A model generated the notes under the pieces. It searched no databases. It was not told where the DNA came from and saw only the letters and a list, made by a program, of their open reading frames with translations. A stretch of 64,000 bases of DNA from Microscillaceae bacterium (lineage in GTDB: Bacteria; Bacteroidota; Bacteroidia; Cytophagales; Microscillaceae), in NCBI GenBank assembly GCA_011390205.1, contig JAABSX010000003.1:124001-188000 (forward strand), read 5' to 3'. The position numbers and the translations under genes are program-made. Below are positions 8,012 to 16,455 of the stretch, piece by piece (the first letter of the stretch is position 1; each line of letters starts with the position of its first letter).

Positions 8012-8094
8012 AATCTGCTCTTTATCTTCAATAAAGCTGATTGCAAAACGATGTTTATGAATTTAGACGTTTTGAGGCTTGTTTCTTAAATTTT

Positions 8095-8166
8095 CCGCTA
8101 ACGTCGAAGCTAACGGCTGTGGTCGGGCGTGAGCCCTTACCATAGCCGTTAGCGGAGTGTTAGCGG
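8095..8166 (-). repeat. attC-like palindrome, second copy
   Basis: Identical to the palindrome at 7676-7744, here with the full outer arms CCGCTAAC (8095-8102) and GTTAGCGG (8159-8166), which are perfect complements. Confidence 0.5.
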
Positions 8167-8170
8167 AAGA

Positions 8171-8255
8171 TTTTTCTTTATTTTAACCTCCCCAATCCAA
8201 GTTATTGCGTCAATGCTTGCATTTGCGAAGTAACTTGGGGTTAAAATAAGAAAAA
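8171..8255. repeat. Long hairpin inside unit 2
   Basis: Second copy of the terminator-like hairpin at 7749-7833, with no visible change. Confidence 0.6.
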
Positions 8256-8295
8256 TTTTGAAAATTACCTTTGTAAATCAACAAAATATCAATTT

Positions 8296-8433
8296 TTAAA
8301 AAAGAAAAAAGCCTCTATTACAATATCTTTCATTTCTCATTCGTTTTGAAATCAGAAATTTCTGTGAGGAAATTTTGCAATTCTGAAAGATTACATCCTT
8401 ACAATCAAGATTGACTTCTGTAATCCTTTCCAT
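8296..8433 (-). CDS. Possible 45-residue protein in unit 2
   Basis: Duplicate of the ORF at 7874-8011. It ends in TAA instead of TGA and carries one leucine-to-serine change. Retention of the frame in both copies is weak support, because the copies are probably too recent to have diverged. Confidence 0.25.
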   Translation of the reverse strand: MERITEVNLDCKDVIFQNCKISSQKFLISKRMRNERYCNRGFFLF

Positions 8434-8519
8434 AATCTGCTCTTTATCTTCAATAAAGCTGATTGCAAAACGATGTTTATGAATTTAGACGTTTTGAGGC
8501 TTGTTTCTTAAATTTTCCG

Positions 8520-8791
8520 CTAACATCCGTATAAACGCAATCCTTGCGTTTATGGGTTAAAAGTTTCGTTTATATTCGCTTTCTCTGAACCTGCTGATTT
8601 ACTGACAGATGAGATAAGCTGGATAGTGAGTTTTTGTAAGTATTGCCTCACTCAGACTCGCTACAAAGCAATAATAGAAAGAAAATTTAACTATCCAAAG
8701 CTTTAAGATACTTTTATTTACTCCGTGATTATATTATTGGATAGCTTTCGTTTATTTCTATATAGCGAGGTATAAACGCAATCAATCTCTT
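8520..8791. other. Boundary of the cassette-like block, no gene
   Basis: No ORF is supported. The stretch starts with the CTAAC core, followed by a hairpin ATAAACGCAA / TTGCGTTTAT (8531-8553). The sequence ATAAACGCAATC recurs at 8771-8782 near the argC stop. Between them are inverted copies of CTATCCAA (8691-8698) and TTGGATAG (8737-8744). It could be the ancestral end of the array or debris of an earlier insertion. Confidence 0.4.
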
Positions 8792-9835
8792 TCAAAACAT
8801 AGCTGCTTTAAGCATCAAGCCAGCAGTCTCTTCAAAGTCAAAAATCAAGTTCATGTTTTGTACTGCCTGCCCCGATGCTCCCTTGAGTAGATTGTCTATC
8901 ATACTAACTATCAGCACTTTGTTTTCGTGCTTTTCTATGTGCAGCAAAGCATAGTTTGTATTGATAACCTGTTTGAGGTGAGGGTTTTTCGGATAAATTT
9001 TCACAAAAGGATGATGCCTGTAATATTCTTGGTAAAGCTGAACGAGTGATTGCTCATCTAGCTCGCAGTAAGTATAGAGTGTAGCCATGATTCCTCTTGT
9101 GAAGTTGCCACGTACAGGGATAAAGTTAATCTCAGGGGAGCGTCCGTCTTGGAGATAACGCAGTGTTTTTTTAATTTCAAAAAGATGCTGATGCTGAAAA
9201 GCTTTATAGACAGAAATGTTGTTATTTCTCCAGCTAAAATGAGATGTTTCGGCAAGTGATTGCCCTGCTCCAGTAGAGCCTGTAATGCCTTGCACGTGGA
9301 TTTCCTCTTGCAGCAAGCCCTCATGCGCCAATGGCAAAAGCCCAAGCTGGATGGCAGTAGCAAAACAGCCAGGGTTGGCGATTCTCTGTGTTTCTTGGCT
9401 TCCTTTTGCCCTGATTTTTTCACGCATCACTTCGGGCAAGCCATACATAAATGACTCTCCCCACCTAAAATCTTGGCTAAGGTCTATGATGTGTGGCTTT
9501 TGATTCATTTCCTCTAGAAATATAGCTTTCCTACCCATTACCTCTTGCTCTTTGAGTGTTTCTTCTGAAAAGCATAGTCCTTCATTTTCTAGAAAATCTC
9601 TGGATTCTCCATGCCCTAAGCACAAGAACAGCAAGTCAATACTCTCCCAATTCAATTCTTCACTAAATAAAAGCTCAGTCTGTCCCCATAAATCTTGGTG
9701 AATATCTGCCACCCTTCTGCCTACTTGGCTGCGGCTATATACCCAAGCTATTTCTACCAAAGGGTGATTGAGTAAGATTCTGATTAACTCCCCTGCAGTA
9801 TAACCTGCCCCTCCTACGATTCCTATTTTTTTCAT
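8792..9835 (-). CDS. argC: N-acetyl-gamma-glutamyl-phosphate reductase
   Basis: The 347-residue product reduces N-acylglutamyl phosphate to the semialdehyde in arginine synthesis, using NADPH. The Rossmann motif G-I-V-G-G-A-G-Y-T-A-G-E is at residues 5-16 and the catalytic cysteine is C157 in A-N-P-G-C-F-A-T-A. Further matches are Y-S-R-S-Q-V-G-R and P-V-R-G-N-F-T-R-G-I. Full length for the family. It is the last visible gene of the minus-strand arginine operon, 68 bases after argG. No argD follows, and the cassette-like block begins downstream. Confidence 0.97.
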   Translation of the reverse strand: MKKIGIVGGAGYTAGELIRILLNHPLVEIAWVYSRSQVGRRVADIHQDLWGQTELLFSEELNWESIDLLFLCLGHGESRDFLENEGLCFSEETLKEQEVMGRKAIFLEEMNQKPHIIDLSQDFRWGESFMYGLPEVMREKIRAKGSQETQRIANPGCFATAIQLGLLPLAHEGLLQEEIHVQGITGSTGAGQSLAETSHFSWRNNNISVYKAFQHQHLFEIKKTLRYLQDGRSPEINFIPVRGNFTRGIMATLYTYCELDEQSLVQLYQEYYRHHPFVKIYPKNPHLKQVINTNYALLHIEKHENKVLIVSMIDNLLKGASGQAVQNMNLIFDFEETAGLMLKAAMF

Positions 9836-9903
9836 GTTTTTAGCCCCCTAAACCTCAAAGGGGAAGTTTTTGATTTACTTCTATTTTTATATCTTTCAAT
9901 TTT

Positions 9904-11085
9904 TTATCCTTTCATCACTTTGAGTGAGTTTGCCAAGATTTTGATAAATCCTTTTACATCTTCTCCCTCCCAGGCAAGGTTCATCTCGCCGTAGCTTCCA
10001 AATTTGGACTGCATCATATCAAACTCGGAGTCTATGCCCTGCAGCTCAAATCTATAGGGCTGTAGTTTTACAAACACCTTTCCGCTCACTGTTTTTTGGG
10101 TGTCTTCTAAAAAACCTTCTATGTGCCTCATCACAGGGTCAAGGTATTGGGCTTCGTGCAAGAACATCCCGTACCAGTTAGCGAGTTGTTCTTTCCAATA
10201 CATTTGCCACTTACCGAGGGTGTGTTTTTCTAGCAAAGCATGTGCTTTGATGGTAATAAGTGCGGCTGCAGCCTCAAAACCGACCCTTCCTTTGATGCCG
10301 ATGATGGTATCACCTACGTGTATATCTCGCCCTATGCCATAGCCCCTTGCGATTTTTTCTAAGGCTTGAATGGCTTCTACAGGGTTTTCAAAGCTTTGCT
10401 CATTGACGCCAAGCAACTCCCCCTTTTTAAAAATCAATACAATGTCTTGGGCTTCGGCCTTGGTAGCAGGGTAAGGGTAAGCCTCTTCGGGCAGGGCTTG
10501 GTGTGAAGTCAGTGTTTCCTTTCCGCCTACACTCGTACCCCAGAGCCCTTGATTATAGGAGTATTGAGATTTGGTCCAGTCCATGTCTATGCCTGATGCT
10601 TTCAGATAAGCTATTTCGGCTTCACGGCTGAGTTTCATATCACGTATGGGGGTGATGATTTCTACCTCAGGCACCAATACTTGGAAAGCCAAGTCAAAAC
10701 GAACTTGGTCATTACCTGCTCCTGTGCTGCCGTGAGCGATGTATTTTGCGCCTATTTTTTGGGCATATTCTGCAATTGCCAAGGCCTGAAACATACGCTC
10801 AGAACTGACCGAGAGTGGGTAAGTATTGTTGCGAAGCACATTGCCAAATATCAGGTATTTAAGGCATTTTTGGTAATATTGCTGTGTATAGTCAATGCTT
10901 TCGTGCTGTGCCACTCCTAGACTTTCAGCACGCTGCCTTACCTGATGGAGGTCTTCTTCAGAAAATCCTCCTGTATCTACAATAACCGAGTAAACCTCTA
11001 AGCCTTTTTCTTTTCGGAGATATTGTGCACAATAAGAGGTGTCTAAGCCTCCACTAAATGCCAGAACTACTTTGTTAGAATCCAT
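9904..11085 (-). CDS. argG: Argininosuccinate synthase
   Basis: This 393-residue ATP-dependent ligase joins citrulline and aspartate. The N-terminal PP-loop is A-F-S-G-G-L-D-T-S (residues 9-17). Other family marks are Y-I-A-H-G-S-T-G-A-G-N-D-Q-V-R-F and the C-terminal E-F-D-M-M-Q-S-K-F-G-S-Y-G-E. Complete. Placed between the GNAT gene (46 bases upstream) and argC, as in the arginine operon of Bacteroides and relatives. Confidence 0.97.
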   Translation of the reverse strand: MDSNKVVLAFSGGLDTSYCAQYLRKEKGLEVYSVIVDTGGFSEEDLHQVRQRAESLGVAQHESIDYTQQYYQKCLKYLIFGNVLRNNTYPLSVSSERMFQALAIAEYAQKIGAKYIAHGSTGAGNDQVRFDLAFQVLVPEVEIITPIRDMKLSREAEIAYLKASGIDMDWTKSQYSYNQGLWGTSVGGKETLTSHQALPEEAYPYPATKAEAQDIVLIFKKGELLGVNEQSFENPVEAIQALEKIARGYGIGRDIHVGDTIIGIKGRVGFEAAAALITIKAHALLEKHTLGKWQMYWKEQLANWYGMFLHEAQYLDPVMRHIEGFLEDTQKTVSGKVFVKLQPYRFELQGIDSEFDMMQSKFGSYGEMNLAWEGEDVKGFIKILANSLKVMKG

Positions 11086-11131
11086 ATTTTATGATTTCAA
11101 AAAAATGATATAATTTTAAATTTACGTGAAA

Positions 11132-11821
11132 CTATGCTTTCTTTTTAAGTTTGAGCAAGATATTTTGCTTGTATCTCATCCAGCGTGCATAGACCTTCAT
11201 AGGGTATTTCCATTTTTTTTTGACCTCTTCTTTGCTTTTGATAGGTGCCTTGGGGTCGTGAAGCATGCCCGTGCAGAGGCAGTGTTTTCGCTGAGTGCGT
11301 GTAAGCACATCATAATTTACACAGCTTTGGCAGCCTTTCCAAAAGCTATCATCTTGGGTCAGTTCTGAGAAAGTAACAGGTTTGTAGCCTAGCTCTGAGT
11401 TAATTTTCATGACGGGCAGGCTGGTGGTAAGTCCAAATATCTTGGCATCAGGAAATTTTTTTCTGGATAGGTTGAAGGCTTCTTGTTTAATCATCTTTGC
11501 CAGCCCCAAAGCCCTGAATTTTTCATTGACAATCAGTCCAGAGTGGGCTACATACTTGCCGTGTTCCCAGGTTTCTATATAACAAAAGCCTGCCAAAGTG
11601 CCATCTTTCGCAATGGCAATGACGGCTTTCTGCTCTTGTATTTTTTTGCGGATATATTCGGGGTCTCTCTTGGCGATGCCAGTGCCACGCACTTTGGCTG
11701 CGGCTTCTATCATATCACAGATAGCTTGTGCATAAGGCTCATGGCGGCTTTCGGCGGTAGAGATGGTAGGTATTGTGAGAATCTCAGCGTTGTTTTGATT
11801 AGAAAGAGATTGCATACGCAT
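11132..11821 (-). CDS. GNAT acyltransferase heading the arginine operon, probable first-step enzyme
   Basis: A 229-residue single-domain GNAT protein. The acyl-CoA loop is visible as V-N-E-K-F-R-A-L-G-L-A-K-M (residues 98-110). Unusual for GNAT proteins, the C-terminal part has a C-x2-C (C164, C167) and a C-x-C (C181, C183) cluster, which could bind metal or have a structural role. Orthologous-looking genes precede argG-argC in Bacteroidota, where classical ArgA/ArgJ is missing, and have been proposed to acylate glutamate (acetyl or succinyl). Function here rests on that position. The start may be the second methionine (11815). Confidence 0.75.
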   Translation of the reverse strand: MRMQSLSNQNNAEILTIPTISTAESRHEPYAQAICDMIEAAAKVRGTGIAKRDPEYIRKKIQEQKAVIAIAKDGTLAGFCYIETWEHGKYVAHSGLIVNEKFRALGLAKMIKQEAFNLSRKKFPDAKIFGLTTSLPVMKINSELGYKPVTFSELTQDDSFWKGCQSCVNYDVLTRTQRKHCLCTGMLHDPKAPIKSKEEVKKKWKYPMKVYARWMRYKQNILLKLKKKA

Positions 11822-12235
11822 CGTAAATTTAGGAGATAGATTATAAATAAATGGTAAATTACCTGAAAGGTGTATGCTTTCTGGTAGGGTACAATGAAGT
11901 ACAAGGGGGTGATATGTGATGTATTGTCCCTATTAGGGACGTGGGAGGCGTGCATTCTGTACTGGGCGTACTTCTATCACTAGACTTGTGTAAGCCCTGT
12001 TTGGAGTGATAGTATGTGTTGTACTGCCTTTGTACATAGGTATTGAGTAAGGTTTGAAAACGCTCAGGACAATATTACTTAACTTTGGTAAAAAATAAAA
12101 CCAATCATAGCATTAAATTCTTGCTACAAGACTATTTTTTTGATGAATATTATTTTTTTTATATCTATTTTAACTTTGTGATGAAAGTAAGGGAAAGATA
12201 CACTTCTCTCCCCTATTTATATGAAAATCTGATTT
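11822..12235. other. Intergenic leader upstream of the arginine operon
   Basis: This stretch lies between the SDR gene and the arginine operon, both on the minus strand. A short palindrome GTCCCTATTAGGGAC (11928-11942) and a separated pair TATCACT / AGTGATA (11976-12013) are seen, which could serve regulation, but no recognised operator was found and no ORF is supported. Confidence 0.4.
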
Positions 12236-12967
12236 TTAGTTTTTAGGATTGGTAGCAAATACAGTGGCTTCGGTGATAAACCCCCTGTCATCCATTTCTA
12301 ACAGACTCGCAATCGTGTGTGCGATTTCTTGTCCACGTAGTTTAGAGGCTTTTTCATTGTCTGTGTAGGTTTTTTCTATTTGCCCTTGTGCCGTCTGCAT
12401 ATTGCTTATAAAATCAGTCATTACCTCACTCGGATTGACGAGCATGACCCTGATATTGTGTTTTCTGAGTTCATCTCTCCAGGCTTCGGTCATTCCTCTG
12501 AGTGCAAATTTAGTGGCATTGTAAGGGGAGAGATTGGCAGCACCTTTGAGGGCAGCCGTAGAGGCGATATTGATGATGTTTCCGTATTGTTTGTCTATAA
12601 AATACTTGGCAGCTTCTCTTGCAGAGATGGTCGCACCGAGCACATTGGTTTGAAATACTTTTTGGAAAGCCTCTGCATCAATATTTTGTAAGGGAGCGGC
12701 ATAGCCATAGCCTGCATTGTTGATGAGCACGTTGAGCCCTCCGAGCTTTTCTATGGCGGTCTGTGTCATAGCAATGACTTGATTTTCATCACAGACATCT
12801 GCTTGGATGGCTACTGCTCCTATTTCTTTGGCAGTGGCTTCTAGTTTGGCAAGGTTACGCCCTGTAATGGCTACTTTTGCCCCTTTTTGGATAAGTAAGC
12901 GGGCGGTGTCTGCCCCTATGCCTGAGCTTGCCCCAGTGATAAGTATTTTTGCTTCTGATAAATTCAT
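12236..12967 (-). CDS. Short-chain dehydrogenase/reductase
   Basis: Counted from the ATG at 12967 (243 residues), this is a classical SDR: NAD(P) motif T-G-A-S-S-G-I-G (11-18), N-N-A-G (83-86), and the catalytic S136, Y149, K153. The start at 12967 is preferred over 13018 because the SDR fold begins two residues before K-I-L-I-T-G-A-S and the 17-residue extension is not conserved in the family. The C-terminal extension G-Q-E-I-A-H-T-I-A-S-L-L resembles 3-ketoacyl-(ACP) reductase-like members, but the substrate is not predictable. Confidence 0.9.
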   Translation of the reverse strand: MNLSEAKILITGASSGIGADTARLLIQKGAKVAITGRNLAKLEATAKEIGAVAIQADVCDENQVIAMTQTAIEKLGGLNVLINNAGYGYAAPLQNIDAEAFQKVFQTNVLGATISAREAAKYFIDKQYGNIINIASTAALKGAANLSPYNATKFALRGMTEAWRDELRKHNIRVMLVNPSEVMTDFISNMQTAQGQIEKTYTDNEKASKLRGQEIAHTIASLLEMDDRGFITEATVFATNPKN

Positions 12968-13061
12968 AAGATTTGTAATGGGATAAAATAAAGAAACTAC
13001 AATTCTTAGTATCAACAAAGCTTTGTAGTTTTTAGATAGATTTTTGTAAAAAAATATTGGC

Positions 13062-13565
13062 TTACTCTAACTGACTTTGCTGAATAGCCTCTTGGTAAGA
13101 GATTTTTCCTTGGTAGAGTTCAGCAATAATAGGTATAAACATCTCTATCAATGAGTAAGCAATCTCTAGGATTTCTATAAAAAAGCCCTTCTTTATTTTG
13201 TCAGAAAAAGCAGCAACAATCACGTGTCTAAATTCAAATTTTTGGGCATCTTCACCATACTGAAAAGTCCCAAAAGGCAATTTTCGGTTGAGGTAGCTCA
13301 AATAGCGCCAGACGTCTGTGGAGGGCATTTGGGCTGCATCAAGTTGTACTTGGGTGAAGAGTTGTAAGCAATCTATGTCATCAAATTCAGTTTCTTCAGG
13401 CGGAAAATAGGTAAAAGTAAGTACTTGTGCTTGTTCTGAGTTGGTATCAGATAGGCTGATGAGCAGCACAGGGTAGGGTATCTGAGCTGATTGCTCCAGA
13501 ATCTGTGCTGGGTATTGGGCTTCTTTGTATATTTTCTCTAGTTCTTTGAGTTTTTCTATTGACAT
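13062..13565 (-). CDS. YbjN-like protein, possible chaperone of the neighbouring NPF protein
   Basis: This 167-residue acidic protein has no signal peptide or membrane helix. Alternating strands (P-V-L-L-I-S-L-S, V-L-T-F-T-Y-F-P-P, F-E-F-R-H-V-I-V-A-A-F) and a long final helix pair (F-I-E-I-L-E-I-A-Y-S-L-I-E-M-F-I-P-I-I-A) resemble the YbjN / type III secretion chaperone-like fold. It is 53 bases downstream of the NPF-repeat gene on the same strand and probably co-transcribed. A role as chaperone or immunity partner is inferred only from fold resemblance and adjacency. Confidence 0.5.
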   Translation of the reverse strand: MSIEKLKELEKIYKEAQYPAQILEQSAQIPYPVLLISLSDTNSEQAQVLTFTYFPPEETEFDDIDCLQLFTQVQLDAAQMPSTDVWRYLSYLNRKLPFGTFQYGEDAQKFEFRHVIVAAFSDKIKKGFFIEILEIAYSLIEMFIPIIAELYQGKISYQEAIQQSQLE

Positions 13566-13618
13566 GCCTGAGTTTGGTTAATGATCTATTTTTATTAATC
13601 TATTTAATCTGGTAGTTT

Positions 13619-15283
13619 TTATTTTTTTGAGCTGACCTTATCACCAGCTTCACGCTTTTTCATAGCACTGTAGAGCAGGTTTGCGGCAGCTTGCGGGTCT
13701 GCTGTATATTTAATGAATGCCTTAAAACTAGCTCCTGAGGCTTCTATATAAGTTTTGATTCGGATAGCTTTTGCTTCTTTTTCGGGGTCATAAGGTTTTA
13801 AGTTTTTAATCATTTGGTAGATAAACTTAATATGTTGTACCCTTTTTTCGTGTTTTTTTGTACTGGTTTTGTTTTGATCCCCAAAGCCTTTATCACGGGC
13901 TTTTTGTTTGAGGAATCTTGCCAGCCCCATTCCTCCTTTTACGCCTGCAGCGCCCACTTTGAGTCCTACTCCTGCTCCTGCTCCTATTCCTGAGAGTGTG
14001 GCGATGTCTCCTGCGATGGTGAGTGCATCGGCAGCTATGTTTATAGAGCCTCTGATAATTCGTTTTCGGTTTACTTTTTTAAACTCCCTAGCGAGGGCAT
14101 ATTCACGGGCATTGTCTCCGCCTTCACCTTGCACAGCGGTTGCTTGTTCTAGTTTATCCTCTACGGTTCGGTCATTAGAGCGAAATCTACCAAATATCCC
14201 ACTCTTTTCAGAGGTGAATACTTCGGGGTTTGAGCCTTTAAGGTTGGTTTTTAGTTCTTCTTTGAAGCCACTCATTTTTCTAAAATTCTGCACTGCTTTG
14301 GCGATTTCTACACCTTGCTGTATGATGTCAATGGTAGCCATGACGATTCCCAGCCCTGGTATGGCGGCTTCCAATGCTCCTGGTGCAGCAGTGCCCACCA
14401 CATCGTAAATGCTTTTGGTGATATTGGCTACATCAAGTCCGACTTGGATTATCATGCCTGCTAGGCTAATGGCTTCATTTGCTTTAGTGCCTTCTTCTAC
14501 ACCGTCTTTGAGTTTTTTGATTTGTTTGACGATGCCTATGGCATTTTTGATAAGCCCCAATCCTGAGTTTACCACGCCTATAATGGGTGCAGCTTTCCCT
14601 CCTTCCCCTTGTACTAAATCAGTAATGGTTTGTGCTACTCCCCCTGCGCCTGTGGCTACATCTATGGCAGACATTGCCTTGTCAAAGCCGTCTGCATCAG
14701 GGTCCATTAGCCCTTTGATGCCACTCGCAAAACTGAATATACCACTTGCAATGCCCACAGTACCTTTGACAGCATCAGGTACAGCATAAACTGCGTTTCC
14801 TGCATTGTCTTTAGCATCACTGAATTGCCCGTGAATAGAACTGGTTGTATCCATGGCAGTTTTTCCTGCGTCAAAGGTGCTAGGTTCGTCACCTTCTATT
14901 GTATTTGTGTGTGCATCTTCCACAGATGTTGAGCCTATCAAAGCGGAAGAAGTAGGTCCATTGGGGATACTGATGGCGTTGCTTCGTTTCCTGTTCATCT
15001 GAATAGGCTTCATTTGGCTTACTTGTACATTTCCTGAACCTACAAAAGGATTCCCTGTGTTTTGGGCATTGCCAAAAGGGTTGGCATCAGTGGCACTCTC
15101 AAAAGGATTTTCAGCATAGGATAGCTGAGAAGATACACCCTGCTGCTTTTCTTGCTTATTTTTATTCTTTGAGGGGATTTTCTTATCCAAGTTTGCAGTT
15201 GTATAATCGGACATAAGCATCTTTATCTTAGTGTGGGGTAATTCGTTTCGCATAAAAGTAAAATTAATATTCGAATTATTCAA
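13619..15283 (-). CDS. Toxin-like protein with NPF-repeat leader, candidate injected cargo
   Basis: A protein of 554 residues (531 if ATG 15214 is used). The N-terminus is disordered and basic, with three N-P-F motifs (59, 68, 78) and Q-M-K-P at 90-93. The core, residues about 165-340, is glycine- and alanine-rich with amphipathic or hydrophobic helices (G-T-V-G-I-A-S-G-I-F-S-F-A, A-I-S-L-A-G-M-I-I-Q-V-G-L), and another such stretch lies at 411-455. There is no signal peptide. A similar NPF/QMKP leader precedes the eCIS-core domain protein at 41.6-43.5 kb. The composition suggests a membrane-active effector, but no named family was recognised. Confidence 0.55.
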   Translation of the reverse strand: MNNSNINFTFMRNELPHTKIKMLMSDYTTANLDKKIPSKNKNKQEKQQGVSSQLSYAENPFESATDANPFGNAQNTGNPFVGSGNVQVSQMKPIQMNRKRSNAISIPNGPTSSALIGSTSVEDAHTNTIEGDEPSTFDAGKTAMDTTSSIHGQFSDAKDNAGNAVYAVPDAVKGTVGIASGIFSFASGIKGLMDPDADGFDKAMSAIDVATGAGGVAQTITDLVQGEGGKAAPIIGVVNSGLGLIKNAIGIVKQIKKLKDGVEEGTKANEAISLAGMIIQVGLDVANITKSIYDVVGTAAPGALEAAIPGLGIVMATIDIIQQGVEIAKAVQNFRKMSGFKEELKTNLKGSNPEVFTSEKSGIFGRFRSNDRTVEDKLEQATAVQGEGGDNAREYALAREFKKVNRKRIIRGSINIAADALTIAGDIATLSGIGAGAGVGLKVGAAGVKGGMGLARFLKQKARDKGFGDQNKTSTKKHEKRVQHIKFIYQMIKNLKPYDPEKEAKAIRIKTYIEASGASFKAFIKYTADPQAAANLLYSAMKKREAGDKVSSKK

Positions 15284-15342
15284 ATATTATGTTGTTTAAT
15301 TTTAATTTTTGTTTAGATAACTAAGTGCTTGATTATATTTGG

Positions 15343-16455
15343 CTAGAGTAATCTTAAAAGGTATGAAAGCGAAATCCCGATGTAGTTGGCAATCCCATAG
15401 CCAAGCAACGCAGAAGCAATCCCTATAGGGATAATCAAAGGATTTCCGATAGCCTTGGCAACAGGTGCGATGAAAGCTGGCCCGTAAAGCCCTGCCGTAG
15501 AAGTAATCAAAAAAGTATCTACATCTATTCTAAAAATGTATGAAAACAGAAGATGAAGCGAAATGCTGCTAAACATCATAAAGCCCACAAACAAGATAAT
15601 CCAAAAGCCAGTATCCCATATTTTGTTAAAATCTGCCATACTGCCCACACTCAAGCAAAATACAAGCAATAAATAATTGCCCATTCCATAGCTTCCTTTG
15701 AGCCGCTGTATGGGTTTTAAGAATGAGCCTAAAATCCCTAAACTACTGATGGTCAAAATGATAAGAATCTCGTCTAGCCGCTGATAGATGAGCCAAGAAA
15801 TTCCTACGGAAAGCCCTAAAATGAATATAGAGAGCAGCAAAGCAATCAAAGAACCAGGGTATATGAATCGGTCTTCTAGGCTGATGATTGTTTCTCCTTG
15901 TTCTGTGCTGAGGGCTTTGCTAGGAAGCACATAAGAGAAAAAAGGCTTGGCAAAGCCAAATAAAAAAATAATCCAAAGCCCTCCATAGAGTAAATCTGCA
16001 GCGCTCATCACGATAATCAGTTCGGCAGGTGCATTTAATGAAAGCCCGATAGCAGAAAGATTAGGCGTGCCTCCTGTATAAACGCCCACCATCATACTCC
16101 CCAAAAGCCAAGCATTTTTTATCAAACCTTTAAACAGAAAAGTAGCCAATAAAGCACTAAATGAAACTGACAATACACAAAGAAAAAAAGAAAGGAAAAT
16201 ACCTTTACCCAGTGTTTTCCAGACCTTTAGCTGACTATTAAAGAGCAACAAAGGCAAAAACAAAGGCACAACTATCTCTACTACTTGCTTAGATACTTGT
16301 GTATCGATGAGGCTTAGTACGGGCATATTTGCGAGTAAAATCCCAAGAATATAACAAGCCGTAACCACTCCTATTCTATCTAGCCAAGCCCAGCGAGTGC
16401 CCAGCCAATACAGCAGTACAGGTGTAATACATAAAAATATAACTTGAATCCACAT
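15343..16455 (-). CDS. DUF819 family integral membrane protein
   Basis: This 370-residue protein has ten or so hydrophobic segments from the N-terminus (V-I-F-L-C-I-T-P-V-L-L-Y-W) to the C-terminus (A-L-L-G-Y-G-I-A-N-Y). The motifs V-G-V-Y-T-G-G-T-P-N-L-S-A-I-G near residue 128 and A-A-D-L-L-Y-G-G are typical of DUF819 (YjcL-like) proteins, which resemble transporters but lack a known substrate. ATG 16455 is chosen over the TTG at 16470. It diverges from the TolC-like gene. Confidence 0.85.
   Translation of the reverse strand: MWIQVIFLCITPVLLYWLGTRWAWLDRIGVVTACYILGILLANMPVLSLIDTQVSKQVVEIVVPLFLPLLLFNSQLKVWKTLGKGIFLSFFLCVLSVSFSALLATFLFKGLIKNAWLLGSMMVGVYTGGTPNLSAIGLSLNAPAELIIVMSAADLLYGGLWIIFLFGFAKPFFSYVLPSKALSTEQGETIISLEDRFIYPGSLIALLLSIFILGLSVGISWLIYQRLDEILIILTISSLGILGSFLKPIQRLKGSYGMGNYLLLVFCLSVGSMADFNKIWDTGFWIILFVGFMMFSSISLHLLFSYIFRIDVDTFLITSTAGLYGPAFIAPVAKAIGNPLIIPIGIASALLGYGIANYIGISLSYLLRLL

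Larger units (their letters stand above)
7676..8097 (-). repeat. 422-bp tandem unit, copy 1
   Basis: This copy is followed directly by a second at 8098-8519 that differs at only two positions that I could find. Each unit holds an attC-like dyad, a long hairpin and a 45-codon minus-strand ORF, i.e. the parts of one small gene cassette. Exact head-to-tail abutment at CTAAC points to site-specific or unequal recombination at that core. Confidence 0.9.
8098..8519 (-). repeat. 422-bp tandem unit, copy 2
   Basis: Same content as copy 1, with differences seen at 8297 (T for C) and in the CGTTTTGAAATC stretch near 8345. A third CTAAC follows at 8520-8524, where the similarity stops. Confidence 0.9.

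Noticed and set aside
7676-8519. CRISPR array (direct repeats)
   Set aside because: There are only two long near-identical units of 422 bp without short repeats and unique spacers, and no cas gene is near.
14409-14789. Plus-strand frames of 126 and 166 codons opposite the NPF toxin-like gene
   Set aside because: They are antisense shadows of a glycine/alanine-rich gene and show no family motif.
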